Position numbers and translations under genes: made by a program
The notes under the pieces: generated by a model
Databases searched by the model: none
Told to the model about the DNA's origin: nothing
The model's input: only the letters and a program-made list of their open reading frames with translations
Source: GWE2-42-39 sp963668595
GTDB taxonomy: Bacteria > Bacteroidota > Bacteroidia > Bacteroidales > Prolixibacteraceae
Assembly (NCBI GenBank): GCA_963668595.1
Contig: OY764876.1
Coordinates: 1,736,001-1,800,000 of the forward strand
Direction of reading: 5' to 3'
DNA length: 64,000 nt
Shown: piece by piece, positions 7,180-16,342 of the stretch
Layout of the letters: every line of letters begins with the position of its first letter
Numbering within the stretch: the first letter of the stretch is position 1

Positions 7180-7974
7180 ATGATGACAGAAAACACATTG
7201 AACGAAGCAAAAGCATGGTTTGAATCGTATAGTCAGGGTTTTAAATCGGTGGACAATACGATTCAAAAAAGCATCGACATGAAGCGAAGTCACACCATTC
7301 GGGTGGCTGAAAACACAGCCAAACTGGCCCAGGTGCTTCAATTCGGGCCCGAACAAAAGGTGGTTGCCGGTATTATTGCCTGGGGACACGATGCAGGACG
7401 CTTTTTACAGGTGGTCCAATATGGGACGTTCAATGATGCCCAATCAACTGATCATGCTGTTTTATCAGCACAATTGATTGAAGAAGCTCCTTTTTTCGCC
7501 ACCATCGATCCAAGCTGGCAGGCAATCATAAAAACGGCAATTCTTCATCACTCAAAAATCCAGCTGCCCAAAATAGAAAACGAGCAGGCTCTGCCTTTTT
7601 GTCAACTCATTCGCGATGCCGACAAGCTTGACGTATGGGCAATGGCCACCATTCATTACAACAATAGCCGAAACAACGACGAACTTAGCATCATCATGCT
7701 GAATTTACCCAATCAGCTTACTGCATCGGAAAAGGTAATAAAAAGCCTACTTCAAGGTAAATTGGTTGTTAAAGAAGACATGAAATCGATGAACGACTTC
7801 CGTTTAATGCTGATGTCGTGGGTATTTGATCTGCATTTTAAAGCTTCGTACCAAATGCTTGCACAACAACGCTACATGGAAAAGCTCTACGATGCTCTTC
7901 CGAAGCAAGATGGAATCATCAATGCATACCGGGCAATCAAACTGTTTATCGAGAATAAATTCGTTGAGAAATAA
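7180..7974 (+). CDS. HD-domain phosphohydrolase
   Basis: A 264-residue soluble protein with the HD metal-binding motifs: RSHTIRVAENTAKLA (first His), IAWGHDAGRF (HD pair, here within GHDAGR), ILHHSK (HH) and LIRDADKLDVWAM (final Asp). The family hydrolyses phosphomonoesters or diesters, often of nucleotides; the substrate is unknown. Two adjacent ATG codons are possible starts (MMTEN). The stop codon overlaps the ATG of the next gene by one base, so the two are translationally coupled, and a functional link to that iron-sulfur protein is likely but undefined. Confidence 0.88.
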   Translation: MMTENTLNEAKAWFESYSQGFKSVDNTIQKSIDMKRSHTIRVAENTAKLAQVLQFGPEQKVVAGIIAWGHDAGRFLQVVQYGTFNDAQSTDHAVLSAQLIEEAPFFATIDPSWQAIIKTAILHHSKIQLPKIENEQALPFCQLIRDADKLDVWAMATIHYNNSRNNDELSIIMLNLPNQLTASEKVIKSLLQGKLVVKEDMKSMNDFRLMLMSWVFDLHFKASYQMLAQQRYMEKLYDALPKQDGIINAYRAIKLFIENKFVEK

Positions 7975-8189
7975 TGGGAAACAACCGACTGGTTTGCATG
8001 TGTAATTTCGTTACCGAAGATGAAATTATTGCCACACTAAAAAAAGGAGCCCGCACAACCGAAGACATTCAGGAATTTACCCGCGCCGGAACTTCGTGTG
8101 GTCGCTGCCTTCCGCAAATAGACCAGCTTGTCGATGATTTCCAGCAATCGCACCCCAACAACGATCCGCAAACCCGAATTGAGTTTTAA
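7974..8189 (+). CDS. BFD-like [2Fe-2S] protein
   Basis: A 71-residue protein with the four cysteines of the BFD-like [2Fe-2S] fold: CMC near the N-terminus (LVCMCNFVTEDEI) and TSCGRC about 32 residues later, separated by the helical segment IIATLKKGARTTEDIQEF. Family members act as bacterioferritin-associated ferredoxins or as redox modules of larger enzymes. It is coupled to the HD gene by a one-base overlap. A ferritin gene exists far downstream (63010), so a role in ferritin iron release is possible but not shown by context. Confidence 0.87.
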   Translation: MGNNRLVCMCNFVTEDEIIATLKKGARTTEDIQEFTRAGTSCGRCLPQIDQLVDDFQQSHPNNDPQTRIEF

Positions 8190-8207
8190 TAGGACTGATT
8201 TTCGTTT

Positions 8208-8780
8208 TTATTTCCCCTTCCTCGACCGAAATAAGCTATGTTGTGGCAGAGGCGAGTAAATATCTTTATTAACAAATTTTACATCACCAATGGTATAAAA
8301 GGCTTTGGGATTATATGTGCGGATGATAGTAACCACCGTTGGCACGTCTGCACGTTTAATTACAGAATAAATAATACCAACCTCCTCAACAGCTCCCTGT
8401 GCCTCCAGATAGGTAATTCCGTAGCCAGCGTCTTTCAATTTCTGAATTAAATCTTCGGCATTGCGACGGGTAATAATCTGAATTTGCACAATCCCCATGG
8501 CCAGCTTCTCTTCAATAATCAACCCGATCAGGTTACCAGTACCAAAACCAGCGCCATAAGCTACGTACGCAACCCAGTTATCAATATTCTGAAAAATCTT
8601 ACTCATGGCAATCAGCCAGATAATTACTTCAAAAAAACCTAGTATGGGAGCCAGAAATTTTTGCCCTTTCGAAACCATAACAATACGAATCGTGCCTATT
8701 GTTACATCGGCAATACGGGCAAAAAAGATCATCAAAGGGAGTAATAAGAACGAGAACAAATCGCTGTTATAAAATTCCAT
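8208..8780 (-). CDS. UPF0316 (DUF2179/DUF5698) membrane protein
   Basis: A 190-residue protein with three N-terminal membrane segments (LFSFLLLPLMIFFARIADV, FLAPILGFFEVIIWLIAMS, WVAYVAYGAGFGTGNLIGL) followed by a cytosolic DUF2179-type domain from residue 95 onward (VQIQIITRRNAEDLIQKL, GITYLEAQGA, VGIIYSVIKRADVPTVV). The order and the FARIADVTIGTIRI signature match the UPF0316 family. The function is not established; DUF2179 domains may bind small ligands and regulate the membrane part. It is convergent with the BFD-like gene, and the 18-bp gap between them has no terminator. Confidence 0.9.
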   Translation of the reverse strand: MEFYNSDLFSFLLLPLMIFFARIADVTIGTIRIVMVSKGQKFLAPILGFFEVIIWLIAMSKIFQNIDNWVAYVAYGAGFGTGNLIGLIIEEKLAMGIVQIQIITRRNAEDLIQKLKDAGYGITYLEAQGAVEEVGIIYSVIKRADVPTVVTIIRTYNPKAFYTIGDVKFVNKDIYSPLPQHSLFRSRKGK

Positions 8781-8849
8781 ACCGGATCGATTAAGTTTCT
8801 ATAAAAATAATGAAAAAGTACGACGTACGAAGGCCTAAATCAAAAGGAT

Positions 8850-9065
8850 AGATTCAAGTATCAAGATAACAGCCGGATTATCAGATTTTGGACATTAGAT
8901 TTTAGACATTAGACAACAGCCAGCTATTCATTAAGTTATTCCGAAAATCAGCCAATTTGAAATTTCCGAATTATGCATTTGGCTGTTAGCTTATGCACTC
9001 AGCAACTTAGGAACTCAGGCACTTCTGCCTTTTTACTTTTGCCTTTGCCCTTCTCCCTTCTGCCT
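8850..9065. repeat. Intergenic repeat region with AACAGCC cores
   Basis: The 290-bp gap between UPF0316 and prfC contains AACAGCC at 8868-8874 and 8915-8921 and the inverted GGCTGTT at 8981-8987. These are separated by reiterated short words (GGACATTAGA, TTAGACATTAGAC) and followed by a pyrimidine-rich tract built from CTTCTGCCTTT-like words at 9020-9070. It resembles the repeats near 30,400 and 39,700-40,060. No gene is visible. Confidence 0.55.
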
Positions 9066-9072
9066 TCTGCCT

Positions 9073-10656
9073 TTAAAACTCCGAAGTAAAATGAAATTTA
9101 ATGTCTTTGAATTCGTCCTGAGCCATTTGTAAAATGAATGCCGAATCAGCCATAAATACATCGCGGCCGCGTTTATCTTTGGCCATTTTCTGATACTTCC
9201 GCTTCTTGAATTCTTCCAGTTTCTTCTGATCATCGCACTCGACCCAGCAAGCCTTATACATTGAAAGAGGCTCAAAACGGCACTTAGCTGAATATTCGTG
9301 TTCCAAACGATACTGAATTACTTCAAACTGAAGTTGTCCAACTGTTCCGATAATTTTCCGACCATTGAACTGACTGATAAACAACTGGGCGACCCCTTCA
9401 TCCATTAACTGATCAACCCCTTTATTCAGCTGTTTGGTCTTCATCGGATCTGCATTCTCCACATAACGGAACAATTCCGGAGAGAAGCTCGGAAGTCCTT
9501 TAAAACGAATGTCTTCCCCTTCGGTCAGCGTGTCGCCAATAATAAAATTACCGGTATCGGGCACACCAATTATGTCGCCGGGAAAAGCATCATCCACCAC
9601 TTCTTTTTGCGAAGCCATAAAGGCAGTCGGACTTGAAATACGGAACGTTTTGTCTAGGCGAACGTTTTTATACATATTGTTCCGTTGAAAATGACCGGAG
9701 CAAACCTTTACAAACGCAATACGACTGCGGTGATTCGGGTCAATATTTGCGTGAATTTTGAATACAAATCCTGAAAATTTTTCTTCTTCCGGACGCACTT
9801 CCCGCTCTTCGGTATAACTTGGACGAGGCGACGGCGCAATTTTCACAAAGGCATCCAGCAATTCCTGCACACCAAAATTATACAACGCGCTTCCAAAGAA
9901 AACAGGAGCAAGGTTTCCATCCAGATATTGCTGAATATCAAACTCCGGATACACTCCTTCTACCAGTTCCAGTTCTTCGCGCAACACAGCAGCATCGTTC
10001 CCGATATATTTTTCCAGTTCAGGACTTTGAATATCATTAAAAGCAATCAGGTGCTCAATTTCCTGCACATTCGGATTAAACAAATTCAGGTTCCGGTTAA
10101 AAATATTGTAAACTCCCTTGAAATCTGGCCCACTATTAATCGGCCAACTCAACGGACGTACTTTTATCTTCAGTTGATTTTCAATTTCGTCGAGCAACTC
10201 AAAAGCTCCCTGAATCGGGCGGTCGAGTTTATTAATGAATACAATTACCGGCGTTTTGCGCATGCGGCAAACATTCATCAGCTTTTCAGTTTGCGGCTCC
10301 ACCCCTTTGGCTGCGTCAATCACAATAATAACGCTATCCACTGCGGTCAGCGTACGGAAAGTATCTTCCTGAAAATCCTGGTGACCAGGAGTATCCAAAA
10401 TATTTACCTTGTACCCGTCATACTCAAAACCCATTACCGAAGTAGCAACCGAAATACCGCGCTGGCGCTCAATTTCCATAAAGTCGGAAGTAGCCCCTTT
10501 TTTAATCTTATTGCTTTTTACTGCTCCTGCCACACGAATAGCTCCCCCGAAAAGAAGCAACTTCTCGGTCAGGGTTGTTTTTCCCGCATCAGGGTGACTC
10601 ACAATAGCAAAGGTACGCCGGCGTGCTAGTTCTTTTTGAAAATCCATTTTACTCAT
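9073..10656 (-). CDS. prfC: Peptide chain release factor 3
   Basis: A 527-residue translational GTPase that removes RF1/RF2 from the ribosome after termination. It has the P-loop SHPDAGKTTLTEKLL, the G2/G3 region RQRGISVATS and DTPGHQDF, and the G4 motif NKLDR. The C-terminal part contains FVKVCSGHFQRNNM and FISQFNGRKIIGTVGQLQFEV, which are diagnostic for RF3 against EF-G. I start at MSKMDFQKE because a -7 box (10671-10678) lies within the upstream extension, which would otherwise add 32 residues not seen in the family. It is divergent from exbB. Confidence 0.95.
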   Translation of the reverse strand: MSKMDFQKELARRRTFAIVSHPDAGKTTLTEKLLLFGGAIRVAGAVKSNKIKKGATSDFMEIERQRGISVATSVMGFEYDGYKVNILDTPGHQDFQEDTFRTLTAVDSVIIVIDAAKGVEPQTEKLMNVCRMRKTPVIVFINKLDRPIQGAFELLDEIENQLKIKVRPLSWPINSGPDFKGVYNIFNRNLNLFNPNVQEIEHLIAFNDIQSPELEKYIGNDAAVLREELELVEGVYPEFDIQQYLDGNLAPVFFGSALYNFGVQELLDAFVKIAPSPRPSYTEEREVRPEEEKFSGFVFKIHANIDPNHRSRIAFVKVCSGHFQRNNMYKNVRLDKTFRISSPTAFMASQKEVVDDAFPGDIIGVPDTGNFIIGDTLTEGEDIRFKGLPSFSPELFRYVENADPMKTKQLNKGVDQLMDEGVAQLFISQFNGRKIIGTVGQLQFEVIQYRLEHEYSAKCRFEPLSMYKACWVECDDQKKLEEFKKRKYQKMAKDKRGRDVFMADSAFILQMAQDEFKDIKFHFTSEF

Positions 10657-10670
10657 TTTATATGACGCCG

Positions 10671-10678
10671 CAAAAATA
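10671..10678 (-). promoter_or_regulatory. Candidate -7 box of prfC
   Basis: TATTTTTG on the minus strand fits TAnnTTTG and lies 14 bp before the chosen prfC start. A T-rich stretch occupies the -33 region instead of a clear TTTG. Confidence 0.4.
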
Positions 10679-10811
10679 GTACAATCCGGCAGGAAAAAAA
10701 ACGGCCGATCTTTTCTTTTGAAAAAGTTAAAACACAACTTAGAATGAAGCAAAACAGCAAGCTAATTCAGTGTTTTATATGCATTCACCACCCGCATACT
10801 GAAATATTCGT

Positions 10812-10819
10812 TAATTTTG
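10812..10819 (+). promoter_or_regulatory. Candidate -7 box of the exbB operon
   Basis: TAATTTTG fits TAnnTTTG. It would start transcription near 10826 and give a leader of about 55 nt before exbB. No matching -33 TTTG is seen. Confidence 0.4.
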
Positions 10820-10879
10820 CGGGGATAATAAAACAACTTATCATTCGTTTTTTATGTGATTAATTAATCGAAAAGAAAT

Positions 10880-11581
10880 ATGCTGAACTTTATTTTTTTA
10901 CAAGCTGCTCAAAATGTGGCCAATGAAGCAGGACAAGCTGCTGCCGGGGCCAAGGGAATAGAACTCAGTTTTATCGACATGGCGATGAAAGGGGGCTGGA
11001 TTATGATCCCTATTTTCGTTTTATCACTGGTTGCCGTTTTTATTTTTGTTGACCGTTTTTTAGCTATCCGCAAAGCCGGACAAGTAGATGCTTCGCTGAT
11101 GGAACGTGTTAAAGATTTTATTCTGATGGGACGTATTGAAGCCGCACAGGCTCTATGTCGCTCGCACAGCACTCCCACCGCGCGCATGATCGAAAAAGGT
11201 ATTTCGCGTATCGGCCGCCCGATGGCCGATGTAAATGCTGCCATCGAAAATGTAGGTAACCTCGAAATTTCGAAACTCGAAAAAGGGTTACCGGTACTGG
11301 CAAGTGTTGCCGGAGGTGCGCCAATGATTGGGTTCCTTGGAACTGTAATGGGTATGATTCAGGCATTTTACGACATGGCCAACGCCGGAAATAACATCGA
11401 TGTAACTTTGCTTTCATCAGGCATTTACCAGGCAATGGTAACTACCGTTGCTGGGTTGATTGTTGGTATTACTGCCTATTTTGCCTACAACATTCTGGTA
11501 TCCAATGTCGAAAAAGTAGTATTTAAAATGGAAGCTGCAACCAGCGAATTCATGGACTTACTGCACGAACCTGCAAAATAA
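10880..11581 (+). CDS. exbB: MotA/TolQ/ExbB proton channel protein
   Basis: A 233-residue inner-membrane protein with three membrane segments: GGWIMIPIFVLSLVAVFIFV near residue 40, and a C-terminal pair (VLASVAGGAPMIGFLGTVMG and YQAMVTTVAGLIVGITAYF). The GFLGTVMGM loop is the ExbB/TolQ signature. The N-terminal region before the first helix is AQNVANEAGQAAAGAKG. With ExbD it forms the proton channel that energises TonB for outer-membrane uptake. It is followed after 5 bp by exbD and then tonB, so the operon could power receptors such as the SusC at 53521. The choice of Exb over Tol naming rests on the TonB-like third gene. Confidence 0.92.
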   Translation: MLNFIFLQAAQNVANEAGQAAAGAKGIELSFIDMAMKGGWIMIPIFVLSLVAVFIFVDRFLAIRKAGQVDASLMERVKDFILMGRIEAAQALCRSHSTPTARMIEKGISRIGRPMADVNAAIENVGNLEISKLEKGLPVLASVAGGAPMIGFLGTVMGMIQAFYDMANAGNNIDVTLLSSGIYQAMVTTVAGLIVGITAYFAYNILVSNVEKVVFKMEAATSEFMDLLHEPAK

Positions 11582-11586
11582 CGATT

Positions 11587-11994
11587 ATGGCACTGAAACG
11601 AAGAAGTAAAGTAGATGCATCGTTCAGCATGTCGTCGATGACCGACATTGTGTTTCTGTTGCTGATATTCTTTATGGTGACCTCAACACTGATTGCGCCC
11701 AACGCACTGAAGCTGTTGTTACCTCAAAGCAATAATCAAACAGCAGCAAAACCGGTTACTGCCATTTCAATCACCGAAGACCTGAAATATTACATCAACG
11801 AAAACGGCACACAAAGGCGCATTGCGTTCCACGAACTGGAATCAGCGTTGCAAGGTCTTTCCGGTGGTTCAGAAGATACGTATATATCGTTGCATGCGGA
11901 CCGCACGGTTCCCATCGAACAGGTAGTGAAAGTAATGAACGTAGCCAAACGCTATAACCTGAAAATGATTTTAGCCACTGCACCTGAAAACTAA
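11587..11994 (+). CDS. exbD: ExbD/TolR biopolymer transport protein
   Basis: A 135-residue protein with a short cytosolic N-terminus, one membrane helix (IVFLLLIFFMVTSTLIAP) that includes the Asp of SMTDIVFLLL needed for proton flow, and a periplasmic domain (VTAISITEDLKYYINENG, TYISLHADRTVPIEQVV). It is the partner of ExbB. The stop TAA overlaps the ATG of the next gene by one base. Confidence 0.92.
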   Translation: MALKRRSKVDASFSMSSMTDIVFLLLIFFMVTSTLIAPNALKLLLPQSNNQTAAKPVTAISITEDLKYYINENGTQRRIAFHELESALQGLSGGSEDTYISLHADRTVPIEQVVKVMNVAKRYNLKMILATAPEN

Positions 11995-12980
11995 TGGATT
12001 TTATCACGAAACATAAATACGGATTAATCGGCACCATCGTCTTTCACATTATCATTCTGATAATTCTGATGATGTTCGGTTTTTTCACTCCGCTTCCCCT
12101 ACCCGGAGAAGAAGGAATATTTGTGAATTTCGGGAACGAAGACAATGGAGCAGGCATGGAAGAGCCTGCACCGACGCAGCAATTGCCAGAACCAGTTCAA
12201 CAGGAAGAACAGCAGGAACAAGTTGTCACACCGCCGCCACCTCCTGCACCAAAAGTAACTCAGCCACAAAAAGCCCAGGAAGAAATTATGACTCAGGACT
12301 TGGAAAAAACAGCGGCGCTGGAATCGGCAAAAAAGAAAGAAGAAGCGAAGAAAAAAGAAGATGCTGAACGTCAGAAAAAAATAAAAGAACAGCAAGAGCA
12401 AGAACGAATTGAGCGTCAGCAAAAAGAAGATGCTGAGCGAAAAAAACGAGAAGAAATAGCGAAAATAGAACGAGAAAAGCAGGCACAGCGCCAACGCGAA
12501 GAAGCCGAACGCAAAAAGAAAGAAGAAGAGCAGCGCAAGGCAACAGCAATTAACGACCGTGCAAAAAATGCTTTCGGCACATCCGGAGCAGGCAGTCCCG
12601 ATTCGAAAAGCACCGGACAAGGAGTTACTTTCCCGGGAGGCAACCAGGGTAGCCCTAAAGGATCGGCAAATTCCGACAACTACAACAAAGGAGGAGGCGA
12701 AGGCAACGGCGTTTCGTATAGTTTGGGAGGCCGCTCGGCAATGAAACTGTCCCGCCCCAATTATCCTGGCAATGAACAGGGAAAAGTAGTCGTTCAGGTT
12801 ACCGTTGACAAAAACGGCAAAGTAACCAAAGCAACTGCAGGAGCAAAAGGCTCAACAACTATGGTACCCGAATTACTGGCTGCAGCACAAAAAGCAGCAC
12901 TTCTGGCCGAATTTAATGTTGATAAAAATGCACCAGAAGAACAACAGGGAACTATCACTTATAAGTTTTCTCTTGATTAA
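11994..12980 (+). CDS. TonB/TolA-like energy transducer
   Basis: A 328-residue protein with an N-terminal membrane helix (YGLIGTIVFHIIILIILMMF), a proline-rich stretch (VVTPPPPPAPKVTQP), a long Lys/Glu/Arg/Gln helical region (about residues 100-185), a Gly/Ser/Asn-rich linker, and a C-terminal TonB-type domain (GKVVVQVTVDKNGKVTKATAG, GTITYKFSLD). The KE-rich helix is more like TolA, while the tail reads as TonB. It spans the periplasm and transmits energy from ExbBD to the outer membrane. The low-complexity middle creates long antisense open frames that are not genes. Confidence 0.88.
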   Translation: MDFITKHKYGLIGTIVFHIIILIILMMFGFFTPLPLPGEEGIFVNFGNEDNGAGMEEPAPTQQLPEPVQQEEQQEQVVTPPPPPAPKVTQPQKAQEEIMTQDLEKTAALESAKKKEEAKKKEDAERQKKIKEQQEQERIERQQKEDAERKKREEIAKIEREKQAQRQREEAERKKKEEEQRKATAINDRAKNAFGTSGAGSPDSKSTGQGVTFPGGNQGSPKGSANSDNYNKGGGEGNGVSYSLGGRSAMKLSRPNYPGNEQGKVVVQVTVDKNGKVTKATAGAKGSTTMVPELLAAAQKAALLAEFNVDKNAPEEQQGTITYKFSLD

Positions 12981-13032
12981 AAAGCCACTTCATTATTGAA
13001 TTTTTTCCATTATTTTTGGAATCATTAAAAAG

Positions 13033-13065
13033 TAACAGATCATGTAACATTGATGCGATCTGTTA
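13033..13065 (+). terminator. Hairpin after the tonB gene
   Basis: A 9-bp stem TAACAGATC/GATCTGTTA with a 15-nt loop, followed by the T-containing sequence TTAATTATTC. It probably ends the exbB-exbD-tonB unit, although the T run is poor. An operator for the fucosidase gene is an alternative. Confidence 0.45.
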
Positions 13066-13093
13066 TTAATTATTCTATTCATTGTAAACCTAA

Positions 13094-15178
13094 TTGATCA
13101 TGAAAAATCTTTTTCTGGCTATTATCAGTTTTTTGCTGATTTTTACTAGCTGCAAACAAACACCGCCGCCAGCTCCGGTAGGCGCACTCCCTTCTGAGCA
13201 ACAACTGCAATGGCACGAGATGAATTTCTATGCTTTCGTGCATTTCAACATGAATACCTTCACGGGTAACGAATGGGGATTTGGCGAAACGCCTGCCTCA
13301 ACATTTAATCCGAGTGAACTGGATTGCCGCCAATGGGCCCGAGTTTGCAAAGAAGCCGGTCTGAAAGGAATTATTCTGACAGCCAAACACCATGATGGAT
13401 TTTGTTTGTGGCCTTCGGCATACACCGAATATTCAGTAAAAAATTCGCTATGGAAAGACGGCAAAGGAGATGTGGTACGTGAATTATCGGAAGCGTGTAA
13501 AGAATTTGGCTTGAAATTCGGCGTTTATCTTTCGCCATGGGATCGCAATCATGCCGACTACGGAACACCGGCCTACCTCGAATACTATCGAAATCAAATG
13601 CGTGAACTGCTTACCAATTATGGCGAAGTTTTCGAATTTTGGCTCGACGGAGCAAATGGAGGCGACGGTTATTACGGCGGAGCAAACGAACGCCGCAATG
13701 TAGATCGAACTACTTATTACGACTGGGATAACACTCTAAAAATAGCTTATGAATTGCAACCCAAAACCATTATTTTCAGCGATGGAGGACCCGGTTGCCG
13801 CTGGGTTGGCAACGAAGAAGGATATGCTTATCAGACCAACTGGAACACCCTGAACAAAGCAGAATTTGCACCGGGTGTAGCAAATAGTGATGACCTGCAC
13901 CACGGACAAGAAGATGGCACGCACTGGATTCCTGCTGAAGTTGATGTTTCAATCCGACCAGGATGGTATTATCATCCGTACGAAGACCACAAAGTAAAAT
14001 CGCTGCCTCATCTGCTCGATATTTATTACAATTCGGTGGGACGTGGAGCAAATCTTTTGCTCAACTTTCCGGTTGATCAACGTGGATTAATTCACGAAAA
14101 AGATGTTGAACAAGTGATGGCACTAGCAAACCAACTAAAAGCTGACTTTGCCAACGATTTGGCAAAAGGCAAAAAAGCCACTGTTTCAATTGTTCGTGGC
14201 CGCCAATACAAAGCCAGCAATGCAATCGACGGAAATCCGCAATCGTACTGGAGCACTCCCGACAGCGTAACCACCGCTTCGATTGAAATTGATTTAGGTA
14301 GCGAAACCGAAGTAAACCGTTTTCTTGTACAAGAATATATTGCTTTGGGGCAACGGGTCCGCAAATTCACACTGGATGCAATGCTCAATGGCGAGTGGAA
14401 AGAAATTGCTTCGGAAACCACCATCGGGTACAAACGTATTTTGCGTCTGCCAACGGTAAAAACCAATAAAATCCGGTTAAACATTACCGATTCCAAAGCA
14501 TGTCCGCTCATCTCCAATATTGAAATTTATCTGGCTCCCAAAATACTGACCGAGCCACGAATTACCCGCACACAGGAAGGATTGATCAGCATACAAAATG
14601 CCGATAACGAAGTAACAGTACATTACACTACCGACGGAACAGAACCGACAGTCAACTCGCCGGTTTATACCGAAGCGTTTCTTTTGGCGGAGAAAGGAAC
14701 GATAAAAGCAATTACTGCCGACTTATCAACCGGAAAAACAAGCCCGGTTACTTCGGAAGCGTTTGATATTCCGGCTACAAAATGGACTGTTTTAGGTGCT
14801 TCAGAGGACGAAAAATCCAACCAATTATTTGACGGAAAAACCAATACTGCCTGGACCGTAAAAAATGAAAAACTTCCAGCCGCTATTTCTATTGATTTGG
14901 GAGAAACAGTGAACCTGTGCGGACTTTGTTATACCCCAAACCAGGATCGTTACATTCAGGGAATTGCTACCTCATACCAGATTTTTGTAAGTCAGGATGG
15001 CAAAAAGTGGGGACAAGCAATTTCGGAAGGCGAATTTGCGAACATTCAGAATAATCCGGTAAAACAAACGGTTCAATTTACCGAAACAGCCGCCCGCTAC
15101 GTTCGTTTGGTCGCAACAGCAACCGTAAATAACCAACCAATGCTAAGTGCTGCCGAAATTTCTGTATTAACGAAATAA
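13094..15178 (+). CDS. GH29 alpha-L-fucosidase lipoprotein
   Basis: A 694-residue exported protein. The signal peptide ends in a lipobox (LLIFTSC), so it is lipid-anchored. The catalytic GH29 barrel covers about residues 30-370: NFYAFVHFNMNTFTGNEWG, LTAKHHDGFCLWPS, YLSPWDRN, and FEFWLDGANGG, whose Asp185 is at the position of the catalytic nucleophile. Next come an F5/8 type C (carbohydrate-binding) domain (about 375-490), a CHB_HEX_C-like segment with YTTDGTEPTVNSPVY (about 495-560), and a second F5/8-type domain to the end. It removes alpha-L-fucose from glycans. It stands alone with no SusCD beside it. ATG at 13100 is an alternative start. Confidence 0.93.
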   Translation: MIMKNLFLAIISFLLIFTSCKQTPPPAPVGALPSEQQLQWHEMNFYAFVHFNMNTFTGNEWGFGETPASTFNPSELDCRQWARVCKEAGLKGIILTAKHHDGFCLWPSAYTEYSVKNSLWKDGKGDVVRELSEACKEFGLKFGVYLSPWDRNHADYGTPAYLEYYRNQMRELLTNYGEVFEFWLDGANGGDGYYGGANERRNVDRTTYYDWDNTLKIAYELQPKTIIFSDGGPGCRWVGNEEGYAYQTNWNTLNKAEFAPGVANSDDLHHGQEDGTHWIPAEVDVSIRPGWYYHPYEDHKVKSLPHLLDIYYNSVGRGANLLLNFPVDQRGLIHEKDVEQVMALANQLKADFANDLAKGKKATVSIVRGRQYKASNAIDGNPQSYWSTPDSVTTASIEIDLGSETEVNRFLVQEYIALGQRVRKFTLDAMLNGEWKEIASETTIGYKRILRLPTVKTNKIRLNITDSKACPLISNIEIYLAPKILTEPRITRTQEGLISIQNADNEVTVHYTTDGTEPTVNSPVYTEAFLLAEKGTIKAITADLSTGKTSPVTSEAFDIPATKWTVLGASEDEKSNQLFDGKTNTAWTVKNEKLPAAISIDLGETVNLCGLCYTPNQDRYIQGIATSYQIFVSQDGKKWGQAISEGEFANIQNNPVKQTVQFTETAARYVRLVATATVNNQPMLSAAEISVLTK

Positions 15179-15200
15179 TCCAGGTTTTATAAAAACAAAA

Positions 15201-15228
15201 AAGCCGCTGCATAATGATGTGGCGGCTT
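15201..15228. terminator. Convergent terminator between fucosidase and buk
   Basis: AAGCCGC and GCGGCTT pair around a 14-nt loop. A run of A before the stem gives a strong T run for the minus strand (end of buk), and a weaker T-rich stretch follows on the plus strand (end of the fucosidase gene). Confidence 0.75.
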
Positions 15229-15247
15229 CTTTGTTTCTATTGAATTC

Positions 15248-16336
15248 TCATCTTATTTTCGGTTCATACAGGCGAGCCTGCTCTTCTCCTTTTGCAACAC
15301 GAAGCGCATTCATAGCCAAAGCTTTCAATTCGTCCTCGCCCGGATAAATTTTTACCGGAGCAATAAATCCTGTTTTCGCAGCAATATATTTACACAAATA
15401 CGAATTGTAGGCCAAGCCACCTGTTATTAAAATTGCATCCACTTTGCCATCCAGAACAACTGCCATTTCTCCGATGTACTTCGCAACCTGATAGCCCAGT
15501 GCATCCTGAATTAACTTTGCATGTTCGTCGCCAGCAGTCGCCCGCTGCTCTACTTCCATGGCACTGTTTGTTCCTAAATGTGCCACAAAACCACCTTCGC
15601 CTACCACCATTCTGCGCATATCGTCGCGACGGTATTTTCCGCTAAAACACAAATCAATCACTTCACCAACAGGCAACGAACCACTTCGCTCGGGACTCAA
15701 CGGGCCATCTCCATCCAGCGCATTGTTCACATCTATCACTTTCCCGCCTAAATGCGCTCCAACCGAGATTCCACCTCCCAGGTGAGCAACAATCAATCGC
15801 AATTTCTCGTACGACACTCCTACTTCCGAAGCGTAAATACGAGCCGTTGCTTTTTGGTTTAATGCATGGAAAATCGATTTCTTTTTGCACAGAGGATGCC
15901 CCGTAATACGAGCCACTTCATCCAATTCGTCTGTCACAACCGGATCGGCAATAAAAGCCTTTGCTCCGGGAATCTGATTCGCAATATAATCGGCCAGCAA
16001 AGGTCCAAGATTACTGGCATGTTCGCCCATCACTCCCTGCCGGATGTGATCAATCATCAGTCCGTTCACACCATAAATACCCGATTCAAGCGGATAAGTC
16101 AAGCCTCCGCGACCAATAATCCATTTTATTTTATCTACATCGAAACCTTCTTCCACCAGCGCATCAATAATCAGCCCCCGGCGAAAGTCAAACTGATCGA
16201 TTACCTTGCTATAAGCAGAAAGTTCATCAATGGAATGACGTAATGTTTTTTGCAACTTGCATTCGTCATTGAAATACACGGCAAATTTAGTCGAGGTAGA
16301 ACCCGGATTAATTGCCAGTATCTGATATATATTCAT
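15248..16336 (-). CDS. buk: Butyrate kinase
   Basis: A 362-residue ASKHA-fold acyl kinase making ATP and butyrate (or a branched short-chain acid) from the acyl phosphate. It has the phosphate loop NPGSTSTKFAVY, the catalytic region IGRGGLTYPLESG, VAHLGGGISVGAH, and the late nucleotide motif ILITGGLAYN. The length and the GGLTYPLESGIY motif separate it from acetate kinase. It lies 6 bp after ptb on the same strand, giving the classical ptb-buk pair: acyl-CoA to acyl phosphate to acid plus ATP. This implies fermentation to butyrate or use of branched-chain acyl-CoAs. Confidence 0.95.
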   Translation of the reverse strand: MNIYQILAINPGSTSTKFAVYFNDECKLQKTLRHSIDELSAYSKVIDQFDFRRGLIIDALVEEGFDVDKIKWIIGRGGLTYPLESGIYGVNGLMIDHIRQGVMGEHASNLGPLLADYIANQIPGAKAFIADPVVTDELDEVARITGHPLCKKKSIFHALNQKATARIYASEVGVSYEKLRLIVAHLGGGISVGAHLGGKVIDVNNALDGDGPLSPERSGSLPVGEVIDLCFSGKYRRDDMRRMVVGEGGFVAHLGTNSAMEVEQRATAGDEHAKLIQDALGYQVAKYIGEMAVVLDGKVDAILITGGLAYNSYLCKYIAAKTGFIAPVKIYPGEDELKALAMNALRVAKGEEQARLYEPKIR

Positions 16337-16342
16337 TTTGTA

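Noticed and set aside
9928..10629. A 233-codon open frame opposite prfC
   Set aside because: It is antisense to a conserved GTPase, has no family match and reflects codon bias of prfC.
12099..12620. Long frames opposite the tonB gene
   Set aside because: They are Phe/Leu-rich products of the Lys/Glu-rich repeat region read backwards.
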